Notes under the pieces: model-generated | Database searches by the model: none | What the model saw: the letters and a program-made list of their open reading frames with translations, nothing else | Told to the model about the DNA's origin: nothing | Program-made: the position numbers and the translations under genes | Origin: Strigamia acuminata | Lineage: Eukaryota; Arthropoda; Chilopoda; Geophilomorpha; Linotaeniidae | Length of the DNA: 64,000 bases | Assembly (NCBI GenBank): GCA_949358305.1 | Contig: OX442315.1 | Location: 37,722,427 to 37,786,426, forward strand | Direction: 5' to 3' | Shown here: positions 46,340-57,356 of the stretch, piece after piece | Layout: every line of letters begins with the position of its first letter | How positions within the stretch are numbered: position 1 is the stretch's first letter

Positions 46340-49300
46340 GAGAACAAAGAAGAAACTGAACGAACAAATCATTATTCACATATTAAAAAAAAAAAAAAAA
46401 AAACAACCAACTATAAAATGGCATGCAAACAACATTACCTGTCCAAATTGTTTTTTCTGCTGGCATAATCATGAATAACATTAAGTCAGTAGGAAACAAA
46501 CTACTTCTGCGAAAAATTACAGATATAAATCCACCTGAAAAACAGGGAAAAAAACTCGATCCGACCCACGCCCGCACACAATACCGATTAGGCTTAAACA
46601 CAGGCACCTGCAAATTCGATTTCGGCGGGCGTGCACGCAAGCACAGTCGAGGACACTGGAATGAGCTCTGTTCCAGCGTCCCCTAGGAAAAAACACCACT
46701 TGCTTGTCTGCAGAAACCAAATTTGAAGGTGCTTGTGCAGGGTGTCTGCTGTGATATAATATATCAGCCGGAAAAAAACAAGGCTTAGTATGAACAACTT
46801 ATTGTTGATTCCAAAGTGGAATCAAAAGTGGAATTTAAACAACTCCGTCACTAAACGGCGCTGTTTCAATCAGCACCATCTGTTGTCACCGTCCAAACCA
46901 GCTTTTTTTTTGTTTTCTGCCAAAGAAAGAAAAAAATATGTGAAATAAAAAAATTTCTTTGCGTGAAATCAGGTGTGAAACAAGTAAACATGGAAATGCA
47001 GTAGACCCCGGATAAATGCATAAATGCATAGAATATATTTATATTGAATAAAAAGCCGTAATTGGCTTAAATTGCATGTTTGGCCAAAAACGGTAAACAA
47101 ATGCGTGAACCGCCATTTACCCGGAAAAAACGTATCAATTTTTTTCTTTTTTTTAAGACACATATTGTGTACGTATTCTTGCGTTCGATGAACTGAGGAT
47201 TCCGCCCAAAACAGACACCAGGCGAAGTCACTAAATTAGTGTCTGGAAAAAGTTTTAAGAAAAACACAAATAAACAATGAAAAAAATAGAAAAATTGAAT
47301 TGTGGTGACGAATTACAATTAATTTACATCCAGAACACTTTGAAATGGCATTAAGTTGTTATTTAACACCTGATTTCACTTGAATAAATTTTTTTATTTC
47401 GCATATTTGTATTTCGCCAAAAATGAAATTTTTTGTGCATATTGTCTGCACATAAAATGAATTTCATTTTGCATTTCCATATTAGACTAAGAAAACAAAG
47501 TAATTGATTAAAAAAAACAATAAATAAATAAATAAATCAACTGCTATTGGTTTGTTAATTCATTTTTCCCAAAAGACAAAACAACCCAAAACGGGGTAAT
47601 ATGCCATGGCCGACAATGGCTGCCATCCTGCCAAGCTCCAAGCTTTCACAAAAGCCAGACACCAAAACCCAGGTACACGATACAATATGATACATTGTTG
47701 TCTGCAAAGCGGCGAAGACAGAGCTCTGCCGCTAACGGAGCTGCCATCTGGCGGCAGTGACAGAACTAGCTATATTTATGCACCAAAACTTTCCCCCGGA
47801 AATAAGCAAATTAAAGCCCAATTCGGCTTTTGGTTCAAAATAAATATATTCTGCAGTGCTGGAAGGCGCCAGCGTATCTTTTTTGAAACCCCTAATTGTA
47901 AATCAAATTTCTACAATAAAAAAAACATTAGCACACAAATGACCACTGGGCCCTGAGATTTTAAGTCCCTTGGAGGCCAATGGCCCTAATGCAGACATTG
48001 AAGTCCACCCCCCTCATCGTTGTAATTGGAAAGTAGACCAATTATCCAAACGGGGTGGTTTGCCGTTTTCGACATTGGCTGCCATCCTGCCGTCAGATAA
48101 ACACTTTTGGTGATGACTCCAAGCTTTTTAAAACAGAAAACCAGCTTTTTTCCAACAAATTACACGATAATTTCTAGACCCCGGCTATTTCAGCGTAAAA
48201 TCTGAAACCAAAATTCCGTTTTGAGACATAAATCGCCATTTACCCCTGGTGAATAAATAAATAAATAAATAAATAAATAATAATAAATAAATGCATTTTT
48301 GCCCCAAATTTCCACCCAGTTGATGAAAAATGGACTTGAATTTGCGGAAAAAAAACAGAAGTGAGCGTTTTGTTGCGCAACTAATCCAGATTTTCCAGTA
48401 GTGAATTTGTCTCCAGTGTAGCCGGTCACCAGTCAAATGCTCATCGCTGCAAAAAAGGTTCCAGGGGTGAAATTGTCTCTAGTTTTCTTTTTTTCCATCC
48501 AAATCCTTTTTCCAAAATTTTGGGCCACAAAACCCTTAATTTTCCAGTCAAAAAGAGCAAAGTGTTCATCCGGCACTTTAGCTGTTTGCGCTAGTGGAAA
48601 GAGTGCCAAATTTAACCCAGAACGGCTTAAACCGTTTTTTTTTAAACACATTCCAATGGCCGTAGTGGCCCGACCAATCTATAGGCGCCCATGGTACTAA
48701 TTAAAACAGCTCTGGCACTAGACGGCACTGTTTTAATGAGCGCCATCTGCTGGCGACGACAAAAGCAGCTTTTTTGTGTTTTCTGCCAAAGGAAGAAAAA
48801 AATATGTGAAATAAAATTTTTTCTTTGATTGAAATCATTCGAAGGGCACTTTGAAGTGGCATTAAGTTGTTATTTAACACCTGATTTCACTGGAATAAAT
48901 TACACTTGAATTTTTGTAAAAACATTAGCACACAAATGACCACTGGGCCCTGAGAGTCGAACCAGTCGAAAATGGGCCCAGGAATCCTTTTTGGCAGCCG
49001 AATTTGGCTGAATTCACACTGTTGTCCAGATATAAGCCGTTTTCACTTATATCTGGGCAACGGTGCAAACTGTGCACCTTTTGCTCGCACAAATGGATTT
49101 CCCAGCAAGTTAAACTGTTTGTGCCTTTTTCAATGAGGGAAAAAAAGCCCTTCCCTTCCCGAAAGAGCACTTTGGCACCCAAAAATGTATTCCTTGATCG
49201 AAAAAAGCGCCAAAAAACAAAAAAAAATGTTTTTGCACCTAACCTAACCTAACCTAACCTAACCGAAGTTAAAGTTAGGCCTAACAAAGCCGTTATTCCC

Positions 49301-49634
49301 GAGTGTAATGGTGCAGTTACTCTTAAGTATAAGATAAATCTCTATTTCTCCAGAATAAAAAAAAAGTCCTAAGAATGAAGAAATATGTTTTTCCAGAAAA
49401 AGAAATGTTACTTAAGAATAAGAAATATGTTACTTAAGAATAAGAAATATGTTTCTTAAGAATAAGAAATATGTTACTTAAGAATAAGAAATATGTTACT
49501 TAAGAATAAGAAATATGTTTCTTAAGAATAACAAACTTAGTTCTTAATAATAAAAAATAATTTTCTCCAGAATTTTATAATTTATTGCTGAAGAATGAGG
49601 AACATGTTTCTCCAACCCAAGCAACCATACTCAC

Positions 49635-50461
49635 CATGATGACGTCACACGTGCAGTACACAACCGTACACGGCAGTTTGGGCAAGCTCAAATGCCTAGG
49701 AAAAATAAAAAAATCAAAACTCGCATTAAAAATCGGCAAAAATCATGAAAAATTATCAACAAAAAAACCCCCAAGCAACCATACTCACCATGATGACGTC
49801 ACACGTGCAGTACACGGCCGTACACGGCCGTTTGGGCAAGCTCAAATGCCTAGGAAAAATAAAAAAATCAAAACTCGCATTAAAAATCGGCAAAAATCAT
49901 GAAAAATTATCAACAAAAAAACCCCCAAGCAACCATACTCACCATGATGACGTCACACGTGCAGTACACGGCCGTACACGGCCGTTTGGGCAAGCTCAAA
50001 TGCCTAGGAAAAATAAAAAAATCAAAACTCGCATTAAAAATCGGCAAAAATCATGAAAAATTATCAACAAAAAAATCCCCAAGCAACCATACTCACCATG
50101 ATGACGTCACACGTGCAGTACACGGCCGTACACGGCCGTTTGGGCAAGCTCAAATGCCTAGGAAAAATAAAAAAATCAAAACTCGCATTAAAAATCGGCA
50201 AAAATCATGAAAAATTATCAACAAAAAAAACCCCAAGCAACCATACTCACCATGATGACGTCACACGTGCAGTACACGGCCGTACGGCCGTTTGGGCAAG
50301 CTCAAATGCCTAGGAAAAATAAAAAAATCAAAACTCGCATTAAAAATCGGCAAAAATCATGAAAAATTATCAACAAAAAAATCCCCAAGCAACCATACTC
50401 ACCATGATGACGTCACACGTGCAGTACACGGCCGTACGGCCGTTTGGGCAAGCTCAAATGC
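49635..50461 (-). other. Tandem array of splice-bounded 61-nt modules, copy D (six modules, array edge)
   Basis: Modules start at 49635, 49789, 49943, 50097, 50251 and 50403. The last two are the 59-nt form, so the terminal module has been duplicated here. The macrosatellite sequence ends 13 bases beyond the last acceptor. Confidence 0.75.
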
Positions 50462-50474
50462 CTAGGAAAAATAA

Positions 50475-50781
50475 GAAAAATAAATAAATTCTAACCAAAC
50501 ACTCCTTTGCTAAATTCTGCCAACAGAGTTCACTGCCACTCCAGATTCAAGTTCAAACTTGAACCCAAGTATATATCCTAAACTTCTAAACATCTAATCT
50601 CCTACTAAAACTAAAGTAACACAAGACCAAGAACAACAGGTAAACAAACCCAAATGCTTTTATCACACAATGGAAACAAAAATGCCCGTTTTTCATCCAA
50701 AAAACTGTTAAAAACATCCAAAAATTGAATACCGAAACTAAAAAAATAGTTAAAAATCAATTTAGAAAAATGGTTGGTCAC
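50475..50781. other. Unique flank of the macrosatellite, no gene
   Basis: The first sequence after the array edge is AT-rich. A CAAGTTCAAACTTG palindrome lies at about 50550. Nothing else is supportable. Confidence 0.5.
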
Positions 50782-51129
50782 CTTTTCCAATGTCCAGCAG
50801 ACCCCATGTGTGGTCGGGGCTCGTCCAGAGACCTTTGGGAGGTTTTAAAAGGCTAAAAAACAAAAAGAAACAGTTAAAAACAATTAAAAAAGTAAAAAAA
50901 AAATCCAAAAATAGTTAAAAATCAATTTAAAAAAATGGTTGGTCACCTTTTTCCATGTCCAGCAGACCCCATGTGTGGTCGGGGCTCGTCCAGAGACCTT
51001 TGGGAGGTTTTAAAAGGCTAAAAAACAAAAGGAAACAGTTAAAAACAATTAAAAAAGTAAAAAAAAATCCAAAAATAGTTAAAAATCAATTTAAAAAAAT
51101 GGTTGGTCACCTTTTTCCATGTCCAGCAG
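50782..51129 (-). other. Three 71-nt-type exon-like modules (165-bp period)
   Basis: Modules at 50782-50852 and 50947-51017 are each 71 nt. On the minus strand both run from acceptor TTTTTTAG through CCTTTTAAAACC and GGACGAGCCCCGACC to a GGAAAAG|GTGACC donor. A third (51111-51129) keeps the donor end and then breaks off into unrelated sequence. They share length and the GGACGA-CCCCGAC core with the modules at 2918 and 13453. Confidence 0.6.
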
Positions 51130-51451
51130 AATCTTGGGTACTAGGGAAAGGGATGGAAGAGGCCAGATGCCCAGCTTTTTCCACCAACCACAGTCTGCCA
51201 CAAGCCAAAACCTGCACCCTTTGCTGGTGAATCTAAAGATTTCTTGCTGAAGCAAATGATTATTTCAATGCTTATTGGCTAATTGGTGGAACCTCATTCA
51301 TTCAATTGGTTAATTATTTTTCCCGCCAATTAGTTTTTTCTTCATTGATTGGTTCTTAAAATATAGTTTCTCCTTTCTCACACCAGGTGGCAAATAGAGG
51401 GCGTTGCTACAGTCAAAGAAGCGGCAAATTTGAATGCTAACCTCAGCTTAG
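51130..51451. other. No recognisable gene
   Basis: Mixed sequence between the truncated module and the telomere-like satellite. It includes several ATTGGTT words. Confidence 0.5.
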
Positions 51452-51667
51452 CTAACCTAACCTAAATAAAATATGCTAACCTAACCTAAATAAAATATGC
51501 TAACCTAATCTAAATAAAATATGCTAACCTAACCTAAATAAAATATGCTAACCTAACCTAAATAAAATATGCTAACCTAACCTAAATAAAATATGCTAAC
51601 CTAACCTAAATAAAATATGCTAACCTAACCTAAATAAAATATGCTAACTTACCCTAAATAAAATATC
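51452..51667. repeat. 24-bp satellite containing telomere-like CTAACCTAACC
   Basis: Nine tandem 24-bp units each join two CTAAC pentamers to CTAAATAAAATATG. The first seven are almost uniform and the last one is decayed. Exon-like modules of opposite orientation flank it on either side (50782-51129 minus, 51793-51865 plus). Confidence 0.92.
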
Positions 51668-51792
51668 CTAAAATATGCTGTAGATGGACATGGTAAGAGG
51701 TGACCAACCATTTGTTTGAATTGATTTTTACCTATTTTTTGAGTTTTTTTTTCCATTTTGGATTGTTTTAACCATTTCTTTTTGTTCTTTAG

Positions 51793-51865
51793 CCTTTTAC
51801 AACCTCCCAAAAGTTTCTGGATGGGTCCCGGCCACACATGGACCCCGGGCTGGACATGATAAAAG
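51793..51865 (+). other. Reversed, decayed 71-nt-type module
   Basis: This matches the 50782 modules in opposite orientation: acceptor TTCTTTAG, then CCTTTTACAACC, then GGACATGATAAAAG. The donor GT has become AT. The neighbouring phrase GGTGACCAACC near 51697 is also reversed relative to 50771. Confidence 0.5.
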
Positions 51866-52195
51866 ATGAATAACCATTTGTTTGAATAGATTTGTACCTA
51901 TTTCTTTAGTTTTTTTTCCCATTTTTGATTGTTTTGGCTAAGAGAAACTCAATGTCCATCTGCCTGGAAGCCAAAACAGCGGGTATCTCGGGGAAAACAA
52001 GGAGTTTTACTCTTCACTAATGTAGAAAAATAAATCCAACAGGAGCAAAAAGAAAAACAACATCTTTAATGTAACGGTAAACATGCGTAACAACCAATAA
52101 TATCAAAATAGATAAAGAATAAATTGAAACGAATAAAAACATGAAAACAAATCTAAAAATAACATCCAAAACAAATTTTAAAAATTGCTGTTCAT
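51866..52195. other. No recognisable gene
   Basis: AT-rich spacer with a mildly GC-richer patch around 51950-52000. No frame or repeat could be supported. Confidence 0.5.
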
Positions 52196-52563
52196 CTTCT
52201 GTTATGTCCTATGTGGTCCAGGTGAAGTTGGTGGGCGTCCAAAGGCCTTTGAGGTCCAGAACATACAAAAATGTAGAAAAAAAAATCACAAAGAATCGAT
52301 TTCTTTGTTGAAATGCCCAAAAATCAACCAAAACAAGTAAAAACTTATCTGAAATCCATTTGATATTGACCCATCACTACTCAGGGCCGTTTGGGCAGTC
52401 GCAAATGCCTAGAAAATAGAACAAAAATGATTAAAAACATGAAAAATTGAAGAAAAGAAACGTCAAAAATAAATTTCAGAAAAAGCGGTTTACCGCCTGT
52501 GATGTTCCCCGCCGATCAGGCGCAGTCGTGGATAACCACACACCTTAGACCAATCAAAAATCC
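52196..52563 (-). other. Diverged exon-like modules (71-, partial 61- and 70-nt types)
   Basis: A 71-nt module (52196-52266) has lost both splice dinucleotides. A partial 61-type module ends at 52408 with acceptor TTTTCTAG. A 70-nt module (52494-52563) keeps acceptor TTTTCTAG and donor GGCG|GTAAAC. They show that the family diversified well before the recent tandem arrays formed. Confidence 0.45.
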
Positions 52564-52654
52564 CTAGAAAATAAAACAAAAATAATAAACACTTTAAAAT
52601 GCATCAAAATGCATTAAAGAAAATGCTAAATTCAGGAAACTTAACCCCACGTGC

Positions 52655-54674
52655 AGTCCACGGCCGTTTGACAAGCTGGAATGCCTAGGAACAAAAAAAA
52701 ATAAAAATCACGTCCAAAAACGGCCAAAATCATGAAAAATTATCGACCATAAATCCCCAAGCAACCAACACTCACCATGATGATGTCTCACGTGCTGTCC
52801 ACGGCCGTACACGGCCGTTTGGACAGGCTGGAATGCCTAGGAACAAAAAAAAATAAAAATCATGTCAAAAAACGGCCAAAATCATGAAAAATCATCGACC
52901 ATAAATCCCCAAGCAACCAACACTCACCATGATGATGTCTCACGTGCTGTCCACTGCCGTACACAGCCGTTTGGACAGGCTGGAATGCCTAGGAACAAAA
53001 AAAAATAAAAATCACGTCCCAAAACGGCCAAAATCATGAAAAATCATCGACCATAAATCCCCAAGCAACCAACACTCACCATGATGATGTCTCACGTGCT
53101 GTCCACTGCCGTACACGGCCGTTTGGACAAGCTGGAATGCCTGAGAACAAAAAAAAAAAATTAAATCACGTCAAAAAACGGCCAAAATCATGAAAAATCA
53201 TCGACCATAAATCCCCAAGCAACCAACACTCACCATGATGATGTCTCACGTGCTGTCCACTGCCGTACACAGCCGTTTGGACAGGCTGGAATGCCTAGGA
53301 ACAAAAAAAAATAAAAATCATGTCAAAAAACGGCCAAAATCATGAAAAATCATCGACCATAAATCCCCAAGCAACCAACACTCACCATGATGATGTCTCA
53401 CGTGCTGTCCACTGCCGTACACAGCCGTTTGGACAGGCTGGAATGCCTAGGAACAAAAAAAAATAAAAATCACGTCCCAAAACGGCCAAAATCATGAAAA
53501 ATCATCGACCATAAATCCCCAAGCAACCAACACTCACCATGATGATGTCTCACGTGCTGTCCACTGCCGTACACGGCCGTTTGGACAAGCTGGAATGCCT
53601 GAGAACAAAAAAAAAAAATTAAATCACGTCAAAAAACGGCCAAAATCATGAAAAATCATCGACCATAAATCCCCAAGCAACCAACACTCACCATGATGAT
53701 GTCTCACGTGCTGTCCACTGCCGTACACAGCCGTTTGGACAGGCTGGAATGCCTAGGAACAAAAAAAAATAAAAATCATGTCAAAAAACGGCCAAAATCA
53801 TGAAAAATCATCGACCATAAATCCCCAAGCAACCAACACTCACCATGATGATGTCTCACGTGCTGTCCACTGCCGTACACAGCCGTTTGGACAGGCTGGA
53901 ATGCCTAGGAACAAAAAAAAATAAAAATCACGTCCCAAAACGGCCAAAATCATGAAAAATCATCGACCATAAATCCCCAAGCAACCAACACTCACCATGA
54001 TGATGTCTCACGTGCTGTCCACTGCCGTACACGGCCGTTTGGACAAGCTGGAATGCCTGAGAACAAAAAAAAAAAATTAAATCACGTCAAAAAACGGCCA
54101 AAATCATGAAAAATCATCGACCATAAATCCCCAAGCAACCAACACTCACCATGATGATGTCTCACGTGCTGTCCACTGCCGTACACAGCCGTTTGGACAG
54201 GCTGGAATGCCTAGGAACAAAAAAAAATAAAAATCATGTCAAAAAACGGCCAAAATCATGAAAAATCATTGACCATAAATCCCCAAGCAACCAACACTCA
54301 CCATGATGATGTCTCACGTGCTGTCCACTGCCGTACACGGCCGTTTGGACAAGCTGGAATGCCTGAGAACAAAAAAAAAATTAAATCACGTCAAAAAACG
54401 GCCAAAATCATGAAAAATCATCGACCATAAATCCCCAAGCAACCAACACTCACCATGATGATGTCTCACGTGCTGTCCACTGCCGTACACGGCCGTTTGG
54501 ACAAGCTGGAATGCCTAGGAACAAAAAAAAATAAAAATCACGTAAAAAAACGGCCAAAATCATGAAAAATTATCGACAAAAAAATCCCCAAGCGACCATC
54601 ACTCACCATGATGATGTCACACGTGCTGCCCACGGCCGTACACGGCCGTTTGGACAAGCTGGAATGCCTAGGAA
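52655..54674 (-). other. Higher-order array of 61-nt splice-bounded modules (458-bp trimer)
   Basis: After one truncated module (about 52655-52684), thirteen 61-nt modules start at 52776, 52928, 53080, 53234, 53386, 53538, 53692, 53844, 53996, 54150, 54302, 54454 and 54607. Spacing is 152, 152, 154 repeating, giving a 458-bp higher-order unit of three variants. On the minus strand every module has an AG acceptor (CCTAG, or CTCAG in the third variant), starts GCATTCCAGC, ends CATCATG and has donor GTGAGTGTTGG. The modules match those at 9606-10280 at about four bases in five. The CACGTG core is kept and the TGACGTCA core mostly is not. No long open frame would result from splicing. Confidence 0.75.
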
Positions 54675-55808
54675 GTTAGGTTTACAGATTAAGCCTTCGT
54701 TCTGACATATAATACACTGTATTATTTCAAATTGTTATGCTCTCGTGTCACGTATCTTTCTATTGTGACTAGAGATTTTCCTTACCTGCAAATAAAACAC
54801 CAGCTGTTTAGTTACATTACTCTTCCTCTTCTCTTTCTACAATTGACACTAAATATGCAGCGAAAAACGAATCCAAAAGATTCTAAGCCATACGACAATA
54901 CCAATCACTCGTTGGTTCAAATCGTCCGCCATTTTCCTCCGCAAAAGCTACCGAGTCGTCACGTGACCAAAAACGAAATGGAAAATCAGTTTAGATGAGT
55001 TGTCTGACAATTAATTAATTAATTATTTCAATTTATTTACACCAAACAGTTTCTTATTAAAACGTTCATTTCCCCGATCCGAAATAATTTTCCTTGGTAT
55101 CAGAGTAGACAGTTGTATCGGCAATGGACCCAATCGAACTCCCTGATTGGTCCATTCGAATTTGGCAACAAAGGCTTATTTTTTCCACGCCCTCTTTCCC
55201 ACCTTATTTTTAGTTTGTCATTCCGTTTTTTCGTGAAAAAATGTGTATTTATTCGCCCGTTTACCATTAATCCTCATAATTTGAAACAAATCGGCGTTGG
55301 GTTGTTTAAGTTAGTGCATTTCGCCCGCACCGTACACGTGATCAAAACCTCCTCCCCTTCCCTCTTGTGATTGGTTGATTCGAAGTAGAGAGCAGACGAT
55401 AGTTTGGATTTTCATAGTGTTATGATTTTCTTTGCTATTAAAATACTTTGTTATTATATATTTTTATAACAAATGGCTTTCATGCTCCAAAACTGCATTT
55501 TTGGGACTCCAAAATGCATTTATTTCTGAAAACAAATGGCTTTCATGCATCAAAACAGCATTTTCAGGGTAGAAAAATGCATTTGTTTATGTAAAGAAAC
55601 ATCTTAGGGACATAAAAGCTTCAATTTCTACTTCCAATATAATTTTGCTCTGGATTCAAAAGAAAGCAAGAACAGCAATTCACATAGTCCTGTGAGTTTC
55701 ATGGTACAAAAACATACCACAGGAAAGCCCGAGGGCGGAGAAGGCAAGTGGGTTTTTCAAGCAAAGGGAAAAGGTTTTTAGTCTTAAACTGATGAAGTGG
55801 CAGCAAAA
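54675..55808. other. No convincing gene
   Basis: Mixed AT-rich sequence. A phrase AAATGGCTTTCATGC...TGCATTT is duplicated near 55473 and 55533. The TGGTATCAGAG word at about 55096 resembles a retroelement primer-binding site, but no LTR or retroviral reading frame accompanies it. Confidence 0.5.
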
Positions 55809-55815
55809 ATGAGCA
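55809..55815 (+). other. Candidate 7-nt coding first exon of gene 1
   Basis: ATGAGCA is followed by a perfect donor (GTAAGT). It ends in phase 1, exactly what the acceptor at 57355-57356 needs, and would give an Met-Ser-Ser start. The exon at 57357 has no in-frame ATG before its conserved part, so an upstream coding exon is required. This one is the best candidate seen, with a 1.54-kb intron. The short length makes chance agreement quite possible. Confidence 0.35.
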
Positions 55816-56225
55816 GTAAGTGTTGTAATTTCATAAATTAACCCTCAGAAGGATAACCCTATACCATTTTTGGGACAACACTCTTCTTGAATAGGAAAAC
55901 GTTTTTTGGTTTAATATAATTAGCAGAAATTTTCTGGCTTTTTTCACAACAATAATGTTTGTTTCCAAAAAAAATTGAAGTGTTCTGAACATTATTTGTT
56001 TATTTATTCACCTTGGAAAATTCGGCCCCTTAGAAATTCCAGCTTAAATCTAAGTTGGCTTCTCTCAATCTTATAATAGCGCTTCTTCTTAGTGCTTCCA
56101 ATTGGTATCAGCAGACACTGTATGGCGCTAGTAGTGCAACACAAAAAATTACAAGGTTCTATTTCTGGCTAAAATATACATTAAAAATAAAATTATTTAG
56201 AATAACTTAAACTTTTTCACCTAAT

Positions 56226-56610
56226 ATTAATTTTCTTGGTTAAAAATTAATTTTCTTGGCTTAAAATTAATTTTCTTGACTTAAAATTAATTTTCTTGGC
56301 TTAAAATTAATTTTCTTGGCTTAAAATTAATTTTCTTGGCTTAAAATTAATTTTCTTGGCTTAAAATTAATTTTCTTGGCTTAAAATTAATTTTCTTTGC
56401 TTAAAATTAATTTTCTTGGCTTAAAATTAATTTTCTTGGCTTAAAATTAATTTTCTTGGCTTAAAATTAATTTTCTTGGCTTAAAATTAATTTTCTTGGC
56501 TTAAAATTAATTTTCTTGGCTTAAAATTAATTTTCTTGGCTTAAAATTAATTTTCTTGGCTTAAAATTAATTTTCTTGGCTTAAAATTAATTTTCTTGGC
56601 TTAAAATTAA
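56226..56610. repeat. 20-bp AT-rich minisatellite (about 19 copies)
   Basis: Tandem units of TTAAAATTAATTTTCTTGGC, each with an AAAATTAATTTT palindrome. Only a few single-base variants occur. It lies inside the putative first intron of gene 1. Confidence 0.93.
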
Positions 56611-56746
56611 CGCCCATTCATGCAATGAAAAGTGGTCAAAAAGGGCCAAACGGTCATTTTAAGCCAAAAACATAACAATATAAATTAAAAAAAGAGGAAA
56701 TAAGCGCAAATAGAAGGCGCCTGGATCTCCAAAATGCACGTCAAAA

Positions 56747-57100
56747 TTAAAAACCAATTAAATAAATTAAACAAATAGGATCAGCTAATAAACTAAAAAC
56801 CTACAAAATCCAGCATCCACCTGAAATTGAAAAAACACCTAAAATTCCGTTAAAATTCTCTAAAAATTAGAATAAAATTCTATTTTAATTTCTCTGCAAT
56901 CTCCCTAAAATTTCCCCAAAATTCTCCTAAAATGACAAATTTTACTTTTAAAAATTAAACAAACAGAATCAGCTAATAAACGAACAAAAAACTTGCAAAG
57001 CCCATCCACCCGAAATTGAAAATACATCTAAACTTCCCCTAAAATTGCAAAAAAGTTGCCCAAAAAAAATTCTTTTTTAATTTCCCTGTAATCTCCCTAA
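56747..57100. repeat. Two-copy direct repeat of about 190 bp
   Basis: Segments at about 56755-56935 and 56948-57100 share the order TCAGCTAATAAAC, CCACC(T/C)GAAATTGAAAA, then TTTTAATTTC(T/C)CTG(C/T)AATCTCCCTAAA, with many substitutions between. Confidence 0.65.
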
Positions 57101-57119
57101 ATGAAGCCAAAGAGTCAGG

Positions 57120-57325
57120 AAAAACGTGCGTTTTGGTCGCCAAAAACGTGCAGTTAAGCAAAAAAAAAATGTATTGCCACCCAAAATGTGCGTTTTGGCC
57201 ACAAAAAGTGCACCTTACACACCAAAAAGTGCTCTTCGGACACGAAAAGAACACTTGGCCAACCAAAATGCACAATTTTGCTGCCAAAAAGTGCACTTTG
57301 GACAGGGAAAATGCACTTTTTACAC
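57120..57325. repeat. Degenerate short repeats around AAAAAGTGCACTTTGG
   Basis: Seven or more imperfect units combine AAA(A)(A/T)(G/T)TGC(A/G) with TTTGGCC or TTTGGAC. They end just before the gene 1 acceptor. Short reading frames here are repeat-derived. Confidence 0.6.
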
Positions 57326-57356
57326 GTATGTGACTAATTTGTACATTTATGCGTAG

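Larger units (their letters stand above)
40270..50474. repeat. Macrosatellite unit, copy D (truncated, about 10.2 kb)
   Basis: This copy matches A at +40029 until about 50474, where it leaves the unit inside the 61-nt module array, in the intron-like part just after a module acceptor. Two substitutions were noticed: 8599 a becomes t at 48628, and 10201 t becomes a at 50230. It carries one extra short-form module (50403-50461). The 121-bp array, the later exon-like modules and the rest of the unit are absent. Confidence 0.93.

Noticed and set aside
55090-55110. Retroelement primer-binding site (TGGTATCAGAG)
   Set aside because: No LTR pair, no gag or pol frame nearby, and a similar TGGTATCAG word recurs at 56105 without context.
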